Shown here piece after piece: positions 57,910 through 64,000 of a DNA stretch of 64,000 nt. Location of the stretch: the NCBI GenBank assembly GCA_027257055.1, contig JAPVLO010000569.1:62001-126000 (forward strand), read 5' to 3'. A program made the position numbers and the translations under genes. This DNA is from Cephalopachus bancanus (taxonomy: Eukaryota > Chordata > Mammalia > Primates > Tarsiidae). Each line of letters opens with the position of its first letter. The first letter of the stretch is position 1. The notes beneath the pieces are model-generated. The model was not told the origin of the DNA, did not search any database, and saw only the letters and a list, made by a program, of their open reading frames with translations.

Positions 57910-57960
<51 letters not shown>
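57910..57960. repeat. (GT)n microsatellite, CA tract in the NFASC transcript
   Basis: About 23 uninterrupted TG units with one TATG near the end, followed by GGGGGGG. In the sense direction it is a CA-repeat 168-218 nt before the FN3-3 acceptor. Confidence 0.97.
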
Positions 57961-59479
57961 GGGGGGAGAGGCTCAGGATGAAAGGGTGACAGTCTATGTG
58001 GGAATGACTCTGCTTGTATGTTTATAGGGCAATTATTTGCTGCTTTCCTGTGCTGGGTGGTTTCCACTTGCCCATCCATTCATGCTCCACCCTTCCCTAC
58101 TCTGCTCCGTGTCCCAGGAAGCTGCCTGCTCTGGACCTCATCAGCTGGGCTCCCTTGTTCTCAGGCTCCTGGAAGGGTCTGGTCAATAGGAGATGCCAAC
58201 AGGAGATCCTGGGGCAGGAGGAGAGGGAGGGTGGGTATCAATTCCCCTGGCTTCCCCTTGGCTGGCCTACAGGTTGACATCCATGCCCTCTTCTGCCCAA
58301 GGCCACAGCTCCTGAGGGTGGTCCTTGTAGGTTATAGTGACTCATCCATCCCCTGCCCATCAAGGCTCAGGGTGGTACAGTGGCTTCCCGCTGCTGCTAG
58401 CCCTCAAGGGGGCAGGAGGATCACATACCTTGCTGTTTCCCCTCTCACCCTGTCCACATGCTATAAATAGACACTTTTTTTGAGAGTGCATCTGTTTCCT
58501 GCCAGGATCCAGCAAGAAATATTATCCACAGATTGAAGATGCCCTAACCTAGTTCAGGAAGTAATTCGGATCCTGCAACTACCTGGAAAGGGAAGGTTAC
58601 TCCATCCCCCTGATTTTTGCCCCCCTTTTCTCTACTCTGCTGCAAAAACAGCTCTGCCCCCATCCCCTCTAATCTGCAAGAGCACAGGCTCCAGAGGTAG
58701 AGGCATGCCATGGAAACAGTGGGGCAGTCTGTGAAGTCTGTGACCAGATGTTGCCTCTCCCACACTTACCATCCAGTAGTTCCCATCAGTCTCCTGTCCG
58801 GAAGCGTCCACCACCATGGAGGTGAGGATAGGGATGGACAGAGGGCCCGCTGATCCTTCTGCTTATATCTCTCATGAGTCCAATCCATAATGACCTCCAG
58901 GAAAGCGGGTCACAGGGTCCAGCCCTCACTTCTTCCATCTCACCATTATGAACACAACTGGCCCTACTCTTGACCCACACAATCCCTTCTGAGTGTACTC
59001 TTCCCCAAGTCCATCCCTCCTCCCTTCTGTCTGCTTGCCCCATCCACCTACATGATCTCTTCTTAGCTCAGATCCAGACCCCACAGAGCATGATGCCCTG
59101 AGCCAGGAGGGAACTCCCTTGACCCTTCTGCTTTGCTCAGCAGCCTACGAGACTGCTGTGCTGGGCAGAGACAGGTCACCACCATCTAGGAAGCCAGGCA
59201 CATACATCCACATAGATGACAGAATCTTGTTGCTTTACTCAGTGCCAGCCACCAAAGACCTTCTCTTTTTATACTTAATTCCAGGGGCTGAAGGCAGCAG
59301 GGGGAACACTGGCCATAGCTGGCCTGGAATATTCCGGTCTAGTGCTCCGAAGACTCTCTACATCCTTCAAGGCTTCCCCTGGGGATCCTGCAGGGTGGCT
59401 CTGCTTCCTATGGAGGTGTCTAATTATAGTTCTTTGGGATGAGCAGTCCTGAGGTCTCCCTTGGTGCTAGTACAGCTTG

Positions 59480-59650
59480 GCAGTAAAGTAGCCTGCCTGG
59501 GACCTCAAGTCCTGAGCTCTGTTTTTAAGCCTGATATTTACTATGATGTGATATTGCTAAGGGTTTTCCCTGTCCGGGCCCCCGTTTTCAAATCTGCAGA
59601 ATGAGAGTACTGGACTAGGTGATGATGACATTCAGTAATTCTAACTAGTG
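59480..59650 (+). repeat. MIR SINE
   Basis: 'tagcctgcctgggacctcaagtcctgagctctg', 'ttttcaaatctgcagaatgagag'; decayed MIR. Confidence 0.6.
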
Positions 59651-59845
59651 TTCAGATGATAATGCTTCCACTCCTGCTGTTATCAGGTGCCTGTCTACTC
59701 TAGGTCACTACAGGGGATTTATCTTTCCTGGGAACTGGGTGTCTTCCCACAACCTGCCCCAACCTTCCCAGCCTATGAGAGAGTGGTCTTGTGTGGCCTA
59801 GCCACTTGGGTCCTGGCTGGCGGACAAGGAGGGGTGGCTACTCAC

Positions 59846-60068
59846 AATCTTCTCCGGAGTAACCAATGATAGTTTCTGGCTCAGGGCCCTTCCCAAAGTC
59901 ATTTTCGGCCTGGACTCGGATCTCGTAGGGCACGTAGACAGGGGTCTGCCCCACCACGTAGCGAGAGCCCCACACTGTGACGTTGTTCCAAGTCTCTCGA
60001 GTCTCTCTCCGCCGCCACTTGACGATGTAACGCAGGTTGGGCCCAAAGGCCGAGGTGGCATTCATGGG
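59846..60068 (-). CDS. NFASC: NFASC exon: main part of FN3 domain 2; splice choice point
   Basis: This 223-nt exon runs from acceptor TGCCCAG to donor GATT|GTGAGT. It encodes [18 protein letters not shown], a basic RRRETRE stretch, NNVTVW (an N-glycosylation sequon), [12 protein letters not shown] with the strand-F tyrosine, and IGYSGED. It ends with one base of the next codon. That base pairs either with AT of the FN3-3 exon (Tyr, IGYSGEDYPRAAP, NF155-like) or with TA of the FN3-4 exon (Leu, SGEDLPSAP, NF186-like). The frame is kept in both cases, which marks this donor as the junction where the isoforms diverge. Confidence 0.96.
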
Positions 60069-60363
60069 CTGGGCAGAGAGGGGCAGACATGGTGAAGGGG
60101 AAGCAGGCAAGGATCCCGGACACGCCCACAGCTGGCCCTTCCTTCCAGTGCCAGGCACCCCTTCCAGATGTGCCCAGCACTGGCCAGCCCTCCTGCAGGG
60201 TAGGGGAGAGCACATCCCCTCCCCTGATGAGTCCTCCAGAATCCCTGAGTCCTGTGAACTCAGCAGCATTTAGATTTTCTATGACAAAGGTTTCACTCGA
60301 GACCTAGTTACTTGGACCCTGAGAGCCATCCACATTTGCAAATACAAAGGAAGCAAAAGCTTT

Positions 60364-60514
60364 ATTATTTTGTTCTTTCATTTATTTATTTATTTGGTAG
60401 AGGCAGGGTCTTGCTATGTTGCTCAGGCTGGTCTTGAACTCCTGGCCTCAAAGATCCTCCTTTCTTGGGCTCCCAAAGTGCTGGAATTATAGGTGTGAGC
60501 TACCGTGCCTGGGT
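60364..60514 (-). mobile_element. Monomeric Alu-related SINE (FLAM/FRAM-like)
   Basis: A single reverse monomer, TGCTATGTTGCTCAGGCTGG to 'gtgagctaccgtgcctggg'. Exact target-site duplication GCAAAAGCTTT at 60353-60363 and 60515-60525. Confidence 0.9.
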
Positions 60515-60689
60515 GCAAAAGCTTTTTCTTTTTTTAATTTACTTTTGAAAAATTGCTCCTTCCTATGACAGGAGAAACAATACCACACAACAGACATTAA
60601 GCTCATCTTCAAAGTCAGAAGGGAATATTGGTTAACCACAGTATACCTCCTGCCAAGAACTCAAAATTCCAGAACTGACTTGAGTTCTA

Positions 60690-61050
<361 letters not shown>

Positions 61051-61917
61051 TAAAGGTGGGTGTATTCTGTTCTTTGCTCTCTAAGGGCCTGGCCCAGGAA
61101 TCAGTCCCCTGGGAGCCTGCAGAACTGCAGACCAGGTGTCTTGAATCTGGGCATAGCCCAGGTGCCACTGCTTTCTTTGGCCAAGGCTGCTGTGAGACCA
61201 GCCCTCAAAAAGACAGGGATGTCATGATCCCAACACCGTATGTCCCCATTTCCAAAACTCATGGCACCGGCTCAGAATTGTTCATATTTCCCAAGCTGCA
61301 CTTGCACATCTTAGACTGGGAAGTGGTTTGGGAAAGTCATTTTGAGACTGCATACCTCAATTTTGATTTGAAAAATGTAGTCAGTGAGCCAGGATGAGGA
61401 TGGGATTTTGCAATCCTAGCCTGGAGAGAGTCTTTCGAGTGACTGAGTCCATGCCCTGACTAAAAGAAAACCTACACCGGACATACCTCAGAAGCTGCCT
61501 CTCCCTCATTTCCAACAATCTCCACTGAAAGGACCCCAGAACATACCAACACTGGGGGATGGTGTCTGGCCTAGATCTTTCCTGATGTCTAATCCGAATC
61601 CCTCCTTCTTTGACAGAAGTCTATTTGATTTTGCTGCATCCTCCATGAATTTTGCTAGCTGAACAATCTTTGGAATGTGGTCATCTCTGCTTCTATCTCC
61701 CCTCTGAAATCTTACTCTTAGTCATTTGTCCTGTTTGGTTTCTGGATGCCCAACTCAGAGAGGAGCTTGGTTTCTCAGAGACGAACAACCACCAAAGCCA
61801 GCCAGCCAGTCTGAACCACACGGTGGCCTCCGGTGTTGGGGTATGAGGGAGAAGGCTCCCAGGGGCATGCTGTCAGGTGGGCAGCCCCAGAAGGCTGGAG
61901 CTGGGAGGGACTATTAC

Positions 61918-61988
61918 CGTCCATGTGATCTCCATGTTGTTTTTTCTGGTCCCCTCTCCCTTCACATCACTAGGATTGGACTCAGGGG
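61918..61988 (-). CDS. NFASC: NFASC exon: start of FN3 domain 2
   Basis: This short 71-nt exon lies between acceptor TTCCAG and donor ACG|GTAATA. It begins with two bases that complete a proline codon and ends in phase 0. It encodes [13 protein letters not shown] and [11 protein letters not shown], the first strands of FN3 domain 2 with the conserved tryptophan in ITW. It continues directly into [10 protein letters not shown] of the next exon. The exon is shorter than the usual half-domain size for L1-family FN3 domains, so the second exon of the pair carries most of the fold. Confidence 0.95.
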
Positions 61989-62802
61989 CTGGAACACAAG
62001 CAGACACAAAGTTCAAGTCTGATTTGTGCCTTACCAGGGCACAGTAAGCAACCCTTCTCCCTCCCACCTGATGGTCTCTTGTATGCTCTGTCTTTTCTCA
62101 GTGACTCTGTGTGCTGGGTCCCACGTACAACTGAACTCACTCTACCTTTTTTCCATATGCATGCCGTGCTTTCCTAGCTAACATTTAAACTCCCAGAACA
62201 GGGCTGATTTCTTATGAATTTTAATCCCTTACCAGACAGCATTTATCATATGGCTTTCCACCCCATGGGTGGTCAATAAGCCAACTCAATGTGGATGATG
62301 CCCTTTGTGGATTATCAGCTAAATATGTTTCATACCAGACTGGTTTATCCTTGGCATCTAACATTTTGGGGGAGCACTGCCACCCTCTATAAGCTGGTGT
62401 GATTTCAGAAATCTAAACATTGCCAAATGCGTTAGGAAAAGAAATGTAATGCCAGATTATATACTCCTGGAGCCTGTCTTTGCTATAGCCCTCCCTTTAA
62501 AGCAGATAATCAATAATTACTCATATTAGTAATAATAAAAATGGCAGTTAACATTTACTGTGTACTGGCTGTATGTGGGGCATCATGGCAAGTACCCGAC
62601 ACGCAGTTTGAAGTTTTCACAATAGCTCTATGATGTATGAGATACATCACATGTTGTTATCACTCTCCACTTCACAGTTCATATAGCCACATCTCAGACA
62701 AGATAAGTGACTTAAGTTCACATGGCTGGGAGCTGAGAGGGCTCAGTTTGCGCTGGGGGGGTCTGGTTCCAGAGTCTTCTCTGGCAGCCCTCAGATACTC
62801 AC
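61989..62802 (-). other. NFASC: NFASC intron between FN3-1 and FN3-2
   Basis: 0.8 kb; its 5' half is a MIR (62530-62765). No other feature. Confidence 0.6.
62530..62765 (-). repeat. MIR SINE
   Basis: Reverse MIR, decayed: 'acatttactgtgtactggctgtatgtggggcatcatggcaag', 'cacaatagctctatgatgtatgagatacatcac', 'cagacaagataagtgacttaagttcacatggctggg'. Confidence 0.75.
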
Positions 62803-63000
62803 GCGCTCCACTGGTTCGGTAGCGCTCAGACGGGAGGCTGGGGTGGCTGCTCCCCACCTCATTGATGGCAATGACCCGGAACTGGTAGTTGACATATGGG
62901 GACAGCTGGAGGATGGCTGAGTTGACACTGCCTGGGAACTTGGAATGGTCATGCCAGACCCCTGGTTGGAACTGGTCTTCTTCAAACTGGACGACATAAT
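62803..63000 (-). CDS. NFASC: NFASC exon: second half of FN3 domain 1
   Basis: This 198-nt exon begins after a TACTCAG acceptor and ends at GGAGCGC|GTGAGT. It encodes [14 protein letters not shown] through RYRTSGA and completes FN3 domain 1. The hallmark tyrosine of strand F is in [14 protein letters not shown]. Two donors looked possible at the 3' edge. The canonical GTGAGT is chosen because it gives SGAPPESNP across the junction, the expected neurofascin reading, whereas cutting two bases earlier would need a GC donor and lose a proline. The intron on its 5' side is only 268 bp. Confidence 0.96.
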
Positions 63001-63268
63001 CTGAGTAGACAAAGAAGACAGAGCTGTTTTGGGAGCTGAGTTTGCAGTGTTTTCCATTAGTCTTTATAATCTCCCTCACATAGACAAAGGCCCAGAAAGC
63101 ATTCCTTCCAAGACATAGGAAGGGAAACCGAGACCCCTGTGCATTCTGAGAACAGCCCAGGACACACATCAAGTGAGGCAGAAGTGGACCAGAATGCAGG
63201 AAAGGCCTTCACTGCAAGGCCATCGCCACCCCTCTTTTCCTGCTTTGGAGCTCAGAGCCCAAGCTGAC

Positions 63269-63370
63269 CTGTGATGGGACTGTTGTTATCATCCCCCGGG
63301 ATCCAGGTCAGCCTCACACTCCTCTCAGCCAGGTCGGTGAGCTCCAGGTCCCGGGGTCGGTCTGGCCGTC
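63269..63370 (-). CDS. NFASC: NFASC exon: first half of FN3 domain 1
   Basis: This 102-nt exon follows a CCGCCAG acceptor and ends at donor ACAG|GTCAGC. It starts with the last two bases of a Gly codon and ends with the first base of an Asp codon. It encodes the opening strands of the first FN3 domain: [17 protein letters not shown], then [16 protein letters not shown], with the conserved FN3 tryptophan in LTW. It is the first NFASC exon in the window; the preceding Ig6 exons are off the right edge. Residues are continuous with the next exon (G|AT gives Asp of DYVVQF). Confidence 0.96.
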
Positions 63371-64000
63371 CTGGCGGAGAAGAAGACATCATGCAGAACT
63401 CCTGAGTTAACAGCCAGCCTGTGCCTGTGCTGGCCCCAGGCCGGACGGGTTCCTGATGGGCTTAGGTCTTCACGACCAGCTGGATCCAACCCCAGCCCTC
63501 AGGGGTGAGCACAGGAAACACCTCCTTCCCTCAGGGGCCCAAGGAAGAAGAGGAGAGCCCAAATCCCAACCCCTCTCCAAAAGGATCAAAGAATGCCGAG
63601 TGAGAAAATAAAGAGGATCATGCAGGGCCCAGAGAAAACTGGGGCCAACACCATGCCATCTTCCACCCCTATCCCTTCCCTGGAATCGCTGCCCCTTCCA
63701 TTAGCCCTGTGCTCAAGCAGACACAGAAGTGTGTCTCACGTTTTTCGTGATAATTATCCTCTATTCCGTGTGTAAAGGCTCTGAGGGGACAGGACCCCAG
63801 GAGAAGTTTGGGGTGTGGAGGAGGGCAGACAGGTTATGGGAGTGGGGCAGCAAAGAGAGCGGACCAGGCCAGGGAGGAGATGGAGACACGGTCTAGGAGT
63901 TTCATAGATGAGCAGCAGGATAGAGGAGCTCCAGCAGGCTTCCAACATGGGTGAGGGCAGCACCTCTTGGGGCACTAATCTCACTGGGGTTGCTTTAGTG
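63371..64000 (-). other. NFASC: NFASC intron upstream of FN3-1
   Basis: Intron sequence running off the right edge; no exon, repeat or other feature recognised. Confidence 0.55.

Larger units (their letters stand above)
57743..59845 (-). other. NFASC: NFASC intron between FN3-2 and FN3-3
   Basis: 2.1 kb. Contains the (GT)n tract at 57910-57960 near the FN3-3 acceptor and a MIR at 59480-59650. This intron precedes the NF155-type cassette. Confidence 0.65.

Overview
The window is nuclear DNA of a primate, most probably a strepsirrhine and specifically a lemur-type genome. Primate identity rests on many Alu SINEs. Four of the least decayed copies (around 7.8, 17.5, 18.8 and 51.5 kb) share diagnostic variants unlike human AluS/AluY, and two mariner-type DNA transposons sit at positions where I know of none in the human locus. 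The lineage assignment is inference; the primate assignment is firm.

The main gene is NFASC (neurofascin), read on the minus strand from the right edge to about 19.2 kb. Fifteen coding exons are present: the five fibronectin type III (FN3) domains, the Thr/Pro-rich mucin-like segment (including a 15-nt microexon), the transmembrane exon and the whole cytoplasmic tail with the ankyrin-binding FIGQY motif and the stop codon. A 3' UTR of about 6 kb ends at an AATAAA signal. The signal peptide and Ig domains lie beyond position 64000. Joined together, the fifteen exons give 2171 nt in a single open frame ending in the stop codon, which supports every boundary.

The exon phases explain the known isoforms. 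The third FN3 domain, which carries an RGD, is a two-exon cassette of 321 nt, typical of glial NF155. The microexon, mucin exon and fifth FN3 domain form a four-exon block of 525 nt, typical of neuronal NF186. Each block is a multiple of three and is flanked by compatible phases, so either can be skipped.

About 18.5 kb downstream of the NFASC 3' end, at about 426-690 on the minus strand, a GC-rich segment with a strong splice donor is the probable noncoding first exon of CNTN2 (contactin-2/TAG-1), the expected next gene in the same direction. Its coding exons are outside the window. The interval between the genes (0.7-19.2 kb) holds no credible coding sequence. It contains MIR, L2, hAT-type (MER5A, MER20), LTR, Alu and mariner copies, among them a three-layer nest at 6.8-8.2 kb (LTR interrupted by mariner, interrupted by Alu).

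I found no undescribed enzymatic or defence system. The points most worth checking are the splicing architecture of NFASC (microexon, CA/UG tracts beside the two alternative blocks, non-consensus donors), the mariner copies with a shared deletion form, and the possible TATA element inside the putative CNTN2 first intron.
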